This document shows positions 33,546 to 43,939 of a stretch of 64,000 nucleotides of DNA, one piece after another (the stretch's first letter is position 1; every line of letters starts with the position of its first letter). The notes beneath the pieces are model-generated. The model was given only the letters and a program-made list of their open reading frames with translations, was not told where the DNA came from and did not search any database. The stretch is from the NCBI RefSeq assembly GCF_900090045.1, contig NC_041781.1:1381501-1445500 (forward strand), in the 5' to 3' direction. Position numbers and translations under genes: made by a program. Source of the DNA: Plasmodium malariae (lineage: Eukaryota; Apicomplexa; Aconoidasida; Haemosporida; Plasmodiidae).

Positions 33546-34541
33546 TTAACTTATCACTATATTAATTTATTACTATATTACTGTCTAACTTTTTTATTTT
33601 ATTACTATATTGTTGTATTCCTGTTTTGTTTTATAATTCTGTTATCATTTTATTTTTCTATTTTTTCTCCTTTTTGTACATTCTGAGGATACTCAAATTT
33701 TAGCATATCAAATTGGGGTAATCGTGGTTTTCCTCATTTACTATTACAAAATTTTCCCCATGTGTTAATAAGTAAATTTGGCAAAAATTAATTTATACAA
33801 ATTTATTGTCAATGATTTTAAGTGATATAATTAGCACCTCTCCTTTATCTCCTTTCTTACATGTATAAGATGTGAAGAACTGTCTTCTTATAACACAGGA
33901 TTGTGTACATACATACAAGTATACATATTTCTAACATGATTTCGATAAAATTTGTTGATTTCCATTTTTTAATTATTTTTTCTACGCCTATAAAATAAAT
34001 CTGTTCCACATTCAACTCTTCTTGGTTCTATTTGTGTTTACTTTTTTTTTTTTTGTTCATACTCTATTAAGAAATATTCCCCTTACGTTGTCATTTCAAG
34101 CAGAAATCGAATTAAAAACGAAGATAAACACGAACAGAAACAAATACAAGAACGGAAAAAGGAAGAGATAACGAAACAGACAACAAAATAGACAAAGAAT
34201 CAGCCTATGTGCTAACACCTAATAGTTCAGCACATCAAAATGGAGTAAATAATAAGGAAGTATTCCGAATCTATCATCTCTCCCCGGAAGAAAAAAATAG
34301 TAATAAATGAGCGAGTGGATGAATGTAATACGCTAGGACTTGTTCGATCGTTTACTCCTTAATACTACGTTTTTCTAGTGGCCTAATCTCTGTGGAAAAA
34401 AAAAAAAAAAAAAAAAAAAAAGTATATATTCATACATATCTACATTCACACATACATATAAAAGCATGTGCATCCTCGCATGGAAGTTTTATTTTATTTT
34501 TATTTTTTTTTTTGAGAGATGCGGATGAACGCGCCATTTCC

Positions 34542-37500
34542 TCAGAAGTGATTATTTTCATCTGCATTTGAATATTTATGTTCATATGCATTTTCATTTT
34601 TATTTTCATTTTTATTTTCATTTTTATTTTCATTTTTATTTTCATTTTTATTCTTATTTTCATATTCATTTTTTTTTTTTTGTTGTTGTCCTTTTTGGAT
34701 CATACGGGTGATGGGCCACTTAAAATTGGGGTTGGGTAAAAACTCCCCCCCAAGGAAGGTGTAAGAAATAAGATGAGAAGAAATGCCTTGAAGAGTTTGC
34801 TCATAATGATAGAGTCTTCTGGTTAGTTCAGATAAAGCTATATTTGTAACAATGCAAAAATTATATTTACGTATTAAGTCGATACAAAAACTGTAATAAT
34901 TTTCTAAAGGTTGGGTAATCAAATATCCTAACATACGGAGATGCTGAAAAAATAGTAGGTCCTTTTTCGTCAACATCATATCTGCATTGTCATTACTATA
35001 TACTAAGTCGTTAGTATTTACTACGTCGTTAGTATTTACTACGTCGTTAGTATTTACTACGTCGTTAGTAGATACTTTGTTACTACTTACTCCGCCATCT
35101 TTCATTTCGCGATCATAAAAATCATTCGGGTTATGGTTTACTTTTGAATATTTCTCATCAGAGCTGTACTTGTTACGAGTTGTTATATATTCCTCAGGTA
35201 TAATAATCTTAACATGATAAGCTTTAAATCTGTAATAGTCTAAAACCACCTTTATTCTATATATATCAAAATATTTTATGTAATTATGTTGGTATCTCGT
35301 ACCGATGTTTTTCCCATCTATTATTATCATCTTATTAGGTACATGGTTCGATGGCGAAATTTCGTCCATTTTATATGTCCTTACAAATTGTTGATCTACT
35401 ATGCTATTTGTACTTTTTTCTTCCATGTACATGTATTCACTAGGTTTCTCATTTCCCACGGTACTATGACTTTCTTTATTTATGGTAATCCTACTTTGCT
35501 TCCAATTTTTGCATTTGTAGCAGTTTAGCAGCGACTCGTTGCTGCTGGCAATGAGGTTACTGCTGACGATGTGGCTACCACCTTCAGTACTACTTTTTGT
35601 AATAGGACTACATCTTCCCGCCGTGCTCGTAGAACGAGCCCCCTGGTAGTGAGCATCCTTCGCCAAGCTCTTCAACAACTGTTCATGCCTATCACTGTCG
35701 CTGTTAACATTTTCGATGATACTGCTCCTCTTTTTTGTAGTGATATTATCTGAAAAGGAATCTTCAAAGAATGAATTTTCCTTGGAACATACTTTCGTTA
35801 ATTCGTTCGATATATTCATTATTTCATTGAAACCATCTTTTTTATTATGGTAATCATCTACATCATTATACAAATATTGATCATGATTTCCCACTTTTTT
35901 TATATTATCTAAAAGGTCATATTTAGTATGTTCAACTTGACTTAACACAGTTCTTGTATTCCCTCTGCAGTTATTATAGTTCGTATTTATAGTTTTATTT
36001 TGTACATAATTATTACAATTTTTCAAAAAATCTGCAGGACTCTTACTTATGCAATTTGTGTAGGGATCATTTATAGATGAATTATCATTCCGTTCATAAC
36101 TTCCATTGTTCCCATTATTTATTTTATTGTCATCACTCCGAGAGATATTACATGCCATTTTCTTCGTTCCACTATCGTTACGTACACCAATCACATCATC
36201 TTCGCGCTTTATACATTCTTCAACGACCTTCCTTTTGATTAACTTCAAGTTGAGACCCTCTTTCCCATAACTATCTCCACGACTGTCAGTTTTACGGACA
36301 TTACTACTGCAACTACCACTTCTACTTCTTCCATCACATCGACTTGCGTAACCCTGGTTACTGTTTCCACCACTTAACCGGACAGACGAATCCAACTTTC
36401 TATCATTCATTTTTTTCACGAATTTGATGTAAGGCAAGTCTTCATGTGTTTTCTTCTCCCCTTCGTTCCACTTGATCCCTTTACCATTCAATGCCAAATA
36501 TTTTTTACAAAGGCTTAGAAATTTTTCATTTTCCTTCTCCTTCATCTTTATCTTCTTCTCTTCCTCCTCCTCATCATCACTCTCCTTTTCTGATTTCTGA
36601 GTGAGGGCGAGAAACCTAGTTATTAGCACACATTCTTCCACTTCCCCGAATATGTCAAGTCTATCATCTAAAGTCCTCGTTGCCATGATGAAATTGTCCG
36701 TTTGTGTACCCTTCCCGTTCACACCAACCAGGTCGGGAGGAAATACCATTTTGTTGTTGTTACTTCCAAACGAGCTCTTTCTCCCTAACCCGTTGGTCAT
36801 ACTGTCATTCCCAGAAGTAGCAACATAATCGTAATTATTTTCCGGCATATAAAAATTGTTACTGTTTGAAATGGATTTTTCATATAGGTCATTATAACAC
36901 TCAAATTGTATATCATCTGAACAATCTTTTTCCCTTCCTATATTTTCCATACCTATATCTCGGATGCCTACATTTATGTTTTCTTTCTCCCCCTTACAGG
37001 TTGAAGAAGACATCTTCATAAACAGCGGTTTTTTCAAAAGCACTATGTCCTCTTCATTCGAATCATCGAAGGGGTTTAAGAAATGATTTCCAGTAGACCT
37101 TTTTTCCAAATGCGCATTGTTAGGCTGCCTAGCCATTTGTCCCTCCTTTAACTTCTTAAACTGTAATGTGTTCAAAAAGGGATATATATAAAAATCTTCT
37201 TTTAATTTATATTGTAATATATTACTGTCTACTTGTATATCCTTTTTTACTTGTATGCTGTATATCAAATCTTTAATATTTTTTATTATATCATTATTGT
37301 AAATGCATTTCAAATCATTTGCGGATTGCTGTAATATTTTCGTGCGTTTTGTTAATCCATTTTTATGTTTGTATATTTTCGTTTTCCTCCTATGATTGTT
37401 ACCATTACTGCTATTACTGTTGCTGTTATTGTTTTTCCTTCCATTCGATCCGCTATTTCTTCCACCATCTCTTCTACCATTGCTACTGCTCCTACCATTT

Positions 37501-39515
37501 GCATGGGCATATGAACATACATAAACCGTCCTCCTCCTATAGTCTTCGTAGTACTGTTTAATGAGCTTATTTTTTTCTCTCTTTTCATCTTCATTCAACT
37601 TGGTTAGATGCACATCGTTAAAATTCTTTTCATTATTTAACCAGTATAATGTGTATATAAAAACAGACAAATATTTGGAATAAAAATTATAATAAAAATA
37701 TTTACATGAGAGTAAAAGTTCATATATTAAAAGAAAGGAAAAATAGATTTGTTCATTTTTATATATATATTTATTTATATTTACATACCCATAAAAAAAG
37801 CTACCTATTTTATTTCTCTCCTTTTCATGTTGATTAATGATTATATATATAATCATACTTAGTAAGGTAAAAATTATAAAAATTAAATTTTTCATCATGA
37901 ATTTGTCTTCTTTTTTATTATAATATTGAATCTTTACATATTTATTAGTATAATAAATAAACTTGTTTTTTTTCTTTTCAAATTTATTCATATCGATTTT
38001 TGAAAATAACAGCTTAACAATTTTAAAATAGCTAATGTAAAAATTTATGAAAGTTTCACTCAATTCCTTTTCTTCTAAACATTTTTCCTTTTTATTTTCT
38101 CTTAGTCCATCCTTTGAACCATTTGTATTTCCTGCTGCATAATCATTTGTTGTATGCTGCATTTTCCTTTGTACTGAGTTATCCACTCTCATGTATTTAT
38201 TATCACATATTTCGTTTTTGCCATTTCTAAGAGGAAAAATCTGTCCATCCTTATTTTTAATGAAGCATATACCCCTTATCGGACTACTGAGACCTTTGCT
38301 ACCATGACAAACGCTCGGGGAACCACGTCCACTGTGATTGTTATGGCTCTTACAACTTCTGACAATGCCAATACCTCCATCATCCCCAGTAAATCCATTA
38401 TTATTTCTCACCCTGCTCAAGTTACCTCCAGTACGACTTCTACTGCTACAGCTACTTCTAGTTCTACCATTCTGCCTCTTTCCGGTGCTTCTACTACATT
38501 TGTCAAAATCGTTGCACCCACCTCTTCTGTCACCAAAGCCGCTTTCATTTCCTTCATCATTTCCACTTCTACTATCCTCATTACTACTTTCCTTGTCTCC
38601 TTCCAGCTTCTCTAACAATTTTACCACTGTCCTTCTCTCGTTCAATATACTCTCCATGTACATAACCACTACATCCCTGTTTGGTGCTGGTTTGTGTGAT
38701 ATCAAGGATAAGAAATAAAAAAATAAACACTTTATTGGATTTCCATTTATAAATAATAAAGATAACTGATTGAATAAATGACCACTATACTTGTAATAAT
38801 TTAAAGAACAGTAATAATTTATACATGATTTTATTTCATTCTGTTTTTTATTATCTCTAAAAAAGTAGTATTTGTATCTAAATAAATCTCCAAGAATTTT
38901 GTAGGTATTACTTACACAAATTCTAACAATGCCTAAATTGTTATATAAATTATAATGTTGTTCATTTTTTCTGTTTTTATCATTTTCTTGTAAATAAAAA
39001 GTATCCATAATATTATTTACGTAACTGTCACGTTCGTATGTATCATTTTTTACATCTCTTGCATATTCATTTTCTTCACATGTGTGAACACAAATAGAAT
39101 ATGTATTTTCCTTATCTATTATTTTGCTCATATATAATATGTATTCGTGTTTTTTTTCATCATATGATTTTACAAATCTCCTTAGAATTTCTTGGAAATA
39201 CTCATAAGCATCATTTATCTTTATTCTTAAAATTAACAAGTATTTCCTTAACATTTTTTGATTGTTATTTTCATTTTGCAAATACCTAATTTTCTTTGTT
39301 ATACTTTTTATATTATGGTAAAAATAGTACATCCATATGCTATTCAAAAGTTGTACTGCTTTTACATTATTATCTTTTAAATATTCAAAGAGCACGCTTT
39401 CTTTTTTTTTCTTTTTTTTTCTTATTTCATCTGTCATACTATTATTTTCATTTGCCCAAATTTCCTTCCTTCTCATTATTGAACAAGCGCCAACTTCACG
39501 TAGAGGTACGTCCAT
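34542..39515 (-). CDS. SMG5/6/7 (EST1)-like protein with degenerate NYN/Regnase-type nuclease domain (1657 aa)
   Basis: A single-exon ORF of 1657 residues. The N-terminal region (about 40-290, continuing near 480-560) has hallmarks of the EST1/SMG5-6-7 14-3-3-like fold: LGDLFRYK, then FNQLSLLFINGNPIKCLFFY and FLSLISHKPAPNRD, which parallel the family's YNQLA.LA....A.YYY.RSL.A..P, and a later FYISYFKIVKLLFSKID segment. The middle is low complexity. About 1395-1600 resembles the NYN domain of Regnase/ZC3H12 proteins: MIIIDGKNIG, IKVVLDYYRF, HVKIIIPEEY and, at the end, SYTFLGGEFLPNP. D1400 is kept, but the acidic pair and the SND motif of active Regnases are replaced (NYYSF, VTNIALSE). SMG6 and SMG5 pair the same 14-3-3-like fold with a PIN nuclease, inactive in SMG5. 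A role in nonsense-mediated decay or mRNA turnover is inferred. The C-terminal tail is an Asn/Glu/Lys repeat. Confidence 0.75.
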   Translation of the reverse strand: MDVPLREVGACSIMRRKEIWANENNSMTDEIRKKKKKKESVLFEYLKDNNVKAVQLLNSIWMYYFYHNIKSITKKIRYLQNENNNQKMLRKYLLILRIKINDAYEYFQEILRRFVKSYDEKKHEYILYMSKIIDKENTYSICVHTCEENEYARDVKNDTYERDSYVNNIMDTFYLQENDKNRKNEQHYNLYNNLGIVRICVSNTYKILGDLFRYKYYFFRDNKKQNEIKSCINYYCSLNYYKYSGHLFNQLSLLFINGNPIKCLFFYFLSLISHKPAPNRDVVVMYMESILNERRTVVKLLEKLEGDKESSNEDSRSGNDEGNESGFGDRRGGCNDFDKCSRSTGKRQNGRTRSSCSSRSRTGGNLSRVRNNNGFTGDDGGIGIVRSCKSHNNHSGRGSPSVCHGSKGLSSPIRGICFIKNKDGQIFPLRNGKNEICDNKYMRVDNSVQRKMQHTTNDYAAGNTNGSKDGLRENKKEKCLEEKELSETFINFYISYFKIVKLLFSKIDMNKFEKKKNKFIYYTNKYVKIQYYNKKEDKFMMKNLIFIIFTLLSMIIYIIINQHEKERNKIGSFFYGYVNINKYIYKNEQIYFSFLLIYELLLSCKYFYYNFYSKYLSVFIYTLYWLNNEKNFNDVHLTKLNEDEKREKNKLIKQYYEDYRRRTVYVCSYAHANGRSSSNGRRDGGRNSGSNGRKNNNSNSNSSNGNNHRRKTKIYKHKNGLTKRTKILQQSANDLKCIYNNDIIKNIKDLIYSIQVKKDIQVDSNILQYKLKEDFYIYPFLNTLQFKKLKEGQMARQPNNAHLEKRSTGNHFLNPFDDSNEEDIVLLKKPLFMKMSSSTCKGEKENINVGIRDIGMENIGREKDCSDDIQFECYNDLYEKSISNSNNFYMPENNYDYVATSGNDSMTNGLGRKSSFGSNNNKMVFPPDLVGVNGKGTQTDNFIMATRTLDDRLDIFGEVEECVLITRFLALTQKSEKESDDEEEEEKKIKMKEKENEKFLSLCKKYLALNGKGIKWNEGEKKTHEDLPYIKFVKKMNDRKLDSSVRLSGGNSNQGYASRCDGRSRSGSCSSNVRKTDSRGDSYGKEGLNLKLIKRKVVEECIKREDDVIGVRNDSGTKKMACNISRSDDNKINNGNNGSYERNDNSSINDPYTNCISKSPADFLKNCNNYVQNKTINTNYNNCRGNTRTVLSQVEHTKYDLLDNIKKVGNHDQYLYNDVDDYHNKKDGFNEIMNISNELTKVCSKENSFFEDSFSDNITTKKRSSIIENVNSDSDRHEQLLKSLAKDAHYQGARSTSTAGRCSPITKSSTEGGSHIVSSNLIASSNESLLNCYKCKNWKQSRITINKESHSTVGNEKPSEYMYMEEKSTNSIVDQQFVRTYKMDEISPSNHVPNKMIIIDGKNIGTRYQHNYIKYFDIYRIKVVLDYYRFKAYHVKIIIPEEYITTRNKYSSDEKYSKVNHNPNDFYDREMKDGGVSSNKVSTNDVVNTNDVVNTNDVVNTNDLVYSNDNADMMLTKKDLLFFQHLRMLGYLITQPLENYYSFCIDLIRKYNFCIVTNIALSELTRRLYHYEQTLQGISSHLISYTFLGGEFLPNPNFKWPITRMIQKGQQQKKKNEYENKNKNENKNENKNENKNENKNENAYEHKYSNADENNHF
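34985..35070 (-). repeat. Coding 18-nt repeat (NDVVNT) inside the NYN-like region
   Basis: About four in-frame copies of an 18-nt unit encode Asn-Asp-Val-Val-Asn-Thr. They lie in a variable insert between the third strand and the LTKKDLLFFQ helix of the NYN-like domain. Confidence 0.85.
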
Positions 39516-40189
39516 ACACCTATATGTATGTATATATATATATATATATATACACGTATGTATGTGTGTGGGTGAATTATGTAGATCCCTTTAACGCGCA
39601 AAAATTATACCTCTAAAAAGACATCTCTACGGTCTACTTTTACTATGAACTTATATAAGGATTAACCTTTTTATTTATCGTAAAACGTATCCCTCCTCAC
39701 GTAAATGTTTTAATTCTTACCATCACACCTGACTTGGTACTCCATATACATGTACATGTAGATACATACATACATGTACGTTTACGTTCCAAGTAGTTGG
39801 TTTCCCTCTGTCACTATAAATATAAATATATATATATGTGTATATACGTATATATATTTATATACACAAGCATGGAAATAAATGCGCTTTTTGGTGTTTC
39901 CCCCTGCGTTTGTATCCTTTTAAAACAAGTTTTAAGAAAAATAAATTACGCTTAAACACATCGATCACATTAAGAGTCTATTCATACAAATTTTTAAAAC
40001 TTATTTCCTGCTTCCTGTTTTAGCAAATCTTCCTGTTTATTATTACATGAATAAAAAGCTTCTACTTAAATTACATTATTACTCTTTGTGTGATTCAGCC
40101 TTATCTCTTTCTATTTTAATTTAATGCGACGGTGTTACTGAGCTGTCATTGTTCACTTAAAATCCTCCGAATGACTTAATCGCATATAA

Positions 40190-40255
<66 letters not shown>

Positions 40256-40619
40256 ATATAAACATATACGTATATATATGTTTTGTACTTGTCTATGTTT
40301 ATGTATATTCTCCCCCCTACAGTTATTTAGGGATCATAAATATATAAATGAACATATATACACATATAAATATATACAAAGGAACACCTTAAGGTCTCTT
40401 AATTTTGCTTATTTTTACATGTCTTGTTAATATTATTAAGTCACTTGCAATAATTGTTATTCTAACGTTTTTTTTGTTCTTTTTAACAGTAATCTACTGT
40501 ATCGTTATTTATATTAAAAAAAAAAAATAGTACACTTGTGGAAAAAAAGAATGTACATTTTTGTAACTATAAATTCTTCTTCAACTATGGCATATGTAAA
40601 ATTAATTTTTTATATTTTG

Positions 40620-40775
40620 TATGCTTCCATATATTTCGTATGCTTCCATATATTACGTATGTTTGCATTTATTTCGTACATTTCCATTATGCATTTATTG
40701 TATGTTTCCATATATTATGTATGTTTCCATATATTATGTATGTTTCCATATATTATGTATGTTTCCATATATTTG
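40620..40775. repeat. Tandem repeat, 18-nt unit
   Basis: TATTATGTATGTTTCCATA units are repeated, with TTTCGTATGC variants at the left end. Confidence 0.85.
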
Positions 40776-41223
40776 CACGTAGTATAAAAATATTCTATAA
40801 ATGAATATTCCTATACACTTCCAAAAAACTTAAAAAAAAAAATTATAATTTAAACTAAAAAAAAAAAAAAATAATAAATAAAAAAAACGTAATTTTTATT
40901 TCTCAGTTTATATATGAATAATACATATAGAAAAATTACTTAAACATAAAAATAAGTAAAATTTACAAAGAAAAAAAAAAAAAAAAAAAAAAAGAAAAAG
41001 AAAAGCTTCTTTTATATTATTTTTTACAATTATATCTTCTGTTATGTCTATAAAAATGTTTTCTTATCTTTCTATTTTTACCATCTTTTTTATGTTAATC
41101 TCTTCACATTTTTGTAAAATATTTATTATTTTTTTTTTTTTCCATTGGGTACTTTTCAATATTTGTTTTCCTGAATAAAATTTCGAGTATATTTTATGTT
41201 CATACTATAAATACAATGTTTAA

Positions 41224-41254
<31 letters not shown>

Positions 41255-41448
41255 AGTAAGGTTTATAACTTTTTAGCATTCTGTAACTATATATTACTGT
41301 CCTTTTATTTTTTTTTTTTTTTTAAATATAACCTATTTTATTTTTATGCGTATGGCCAATCATACATAATAATACAGTTGGCCGCAAAATAAGATTATAG
41401 CAAAGTTTTTCATAGAAGGGTGTACACAAAGTCATCCTTGCTTTAAAG

Positions 41449-41498
<50 letters not shown>

Positions 41499-41639
41499 AA
41501 TAATTATGTTTGTACCGGTTCAGTTATGTATTACACCTATATGGGTTTCACAATGCAAAAACATAATTACTTGGAAGTATAGGTTATGATGTACAATGTG
41601 AACAATTAAAATGAAATAAAAATTGGAACAAAATATAGC

Positions 41640-41770
41640 AAAGTAAAACGAATTATAGCAAAATATAACGTAATATAACGAAATATAACGAAATATAACG
41701 AAATATAACGAAATATAACGAAATATAACAGCATATAACGAAACATAACACAGTTTAACGAAATATAACG
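41640..41770. repeat. Tandem repeat, 10-nt unit
   Basis: About 12 copies of AAATATAACG with a few single-base variants. Confidence 0.88.
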
Positions 41771-42136
41771 ATATATGGCTATATATATCAAATTATAACA
41801 AAATAAAACAGAATAAAGCAAACATATGTAAAATAAAAGATAAACAATTTTTCCCTTAAAGGATTAAAATGAGCACTAAGTGTTTACACCCCATCTATGG
41901 TATAATTTCAATATAAGCTTAATAAAAAGGGGTTTTTATATTAAGGCTTATTGTTTCATATTATCGTTCTTAAAATGTAAAATAGAAGCCACGTTACAAG
42001 TAAACGTGGAGTTATATTCACGTTTAGTAATTTTAAAAATACGTGCATTTATACATATATATTTATGTGTACGTATGCATTTATGTATGTGGGTATGAGC
42101 ACTGGCACCTTAATATTTTTATTTCGATAAGGAGTG

Positions 42137-42167
<31 letters not shown>

Positions 42168-43304
42168 ACCACTATAACGTTTTTTGTGAAAAGGTGTCCA
42201 CTCCTATGAGTGCGACTCTAAATTATTATTGCAATCATTACACTGCAAATTAAAACCTCTAAGTTTATGCATTTTAACACGCACATATATAGATACAAAT
42301 AAATGTATATATTTTGTGCAGCTAAAATATATATATTATTTTCATATTTGCTTAGATATTACGATATACCAAAGAAACTAAAAAACTTATTTCCTGTTCA
42401 TAAAATTAGATCTGTTTTGGATGACATGTTCATAATTTTTTTTTTTTTTTTTTCTCGAAAAAGGAACTAGCTATTATCATTTTGGCGTAATAACAATTAA
42501 TTTAAATACAACAGAAAAAGGCTACTAATATATTCACAAGAATATAATGTATATAACCATTAAAAAAAGAACATACCCCTTAAACATATGCGTACTTGTA
42601 TGTGTATAAATACGTATATCTAACCATTCATTTTCCATTTGTTAATATTAATGCACAATTTAACTCATAAAATTGGCATAAAGCTAATCGTTTGTTCCAT
42701 TGTTTAAATGAGTTTAAAAAAAAAAAAAAATAACATAAAAGACACAAATGAGAAAACTAATATATATGACATAAAAGAGAAAAATGACATATATGACATA
42801 AATGAGAAAATAAGAAATACATGTATGAAGTACAAAAAATGTTTTATCTTCTTAAACAAAAAAGAATTTAAATATAACAAAAATTAATTAGCATACCAGC
42901 AAAAGTGGTATATATATTCTAAATTTATTAAAAAATAATTTACTCTAAAGGGTAAATAGTACAACACATTGTCACATATGAATTACTTGCTTTTATTTTT
43001 AAAAATGTTTGGTTTAACTAGCTATTTATTTATATATTTATTTTTTGATTTTTTTTTTTTTTTTTTTTAGCTAATTACACATTGTTCTTATGCCATAAAA
43101 ACGTTTAAAAATTAAGTGCAATATATTTTAACACATTTTTTAATCTATATATTGAGCATATTTTGATATCCGAACGATTACGACTTACAGTTTTGTTCTA
43201 CATATTTCATTTAAAAAAAATAGGCTACTCCCATGTTTATATATGCGTTCCAGGATGGGCAAAAACGTAGCGATGTGGTACAACACCTTATATTTTTGTT
43301 TAAT

Positions 43305-43430
43305 ATTATCTGATTTTTCAATATTATCTGTTTTTTCAGTATTATCTGTTTTTTCAATATTATCTGTTTTTTCAATATTATCTGTTTTTTCAATATTATC
43401 TGTTTTTTCAATATTATATGTTTTTTTTAA
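43305..43430. repeat. Tandem repeat, 18-nt unit, about 7 copies
   Basis: TTTTCAATATTATCTGTT units lie upstream of the 43940 membrane-protein gene; one copy reads CAGTATT. Confidence 0.88.
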
Positions 43431-43939
43431 TTTTTTTTTTCAAAAAAGACCAAAACAAAAATGACACATATGATGCTTATGTTTATACATTAAATACGTT
43501 TCAGCTTGAACATGACATTTCTTTAATATATCTCTAAGGATAAATATTATTAATGGAATTTTTTTTTTTTTCCCATACCATATATTAGCTTGCTTTTTTA
43601 GGTTTTGTACTTTTGCAGTATATGTGCTTTTACGAAGCGCATTTCATTCTTGTTAACAACCACATTTAGACGGCACCATATATTTACACATACATATAAA
43701 CATATATACATATAAACATATATACGTAGAAACATATATACATATATACGTAGAAACATATATACATATAAACACATGAACATATAAACACATGAACATA
43801 TATACATGCCCACATATACGCATATATATATATATATATATGCAAAGATACACTTATTTTTCTTCCATTGTACGTCTTCACTTTGCTATCCTTTTTGTGG
43901 TGCTCTGTTTGTCTTCATTAATTATGTCGTTAAGAAAAG

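Larger units (their letters stand above)
30305..34541. other. 4.2-kb intergenic region (transporter 5' side, SMG-like gene 3' side)
   Basis: Both flanking genes are on the minus strand. The region contains (TA)n at 30355-30417, an ATATATATGTATTATTTAT repeat at 31085-31258, a TTTATTTATTTTTTAC repeat at 31675-31830, a 16-nt repeat at 33440-33545 and long poly-A/T runs. A less A+T-rich stretch at 33040-33300 has overlapping ORFs on both strands but no recognisable protein. No gene is supported. Confidence 0.6.
39516..43939. other. 4.4-kb divergent intergenic region
   Basis: It lies between the minus-strand SMG-like gene and the plus-strand membrane protein, so it should hold both promoters. It contains (TA)n at 40200-40252 and 41455-41494, an 18-nt TATTATGTATGTTTCCATA repeat at 40620-40775, a 10-nt AAATATAACG repeat at 41640-41770, an 18-nt TCAATATTATCTGTTTTT repeat at 43310-43425 and ACATATATACGTAGAA repeats at 43690-43810. 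No gene is supported. Confidence 0.6.
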
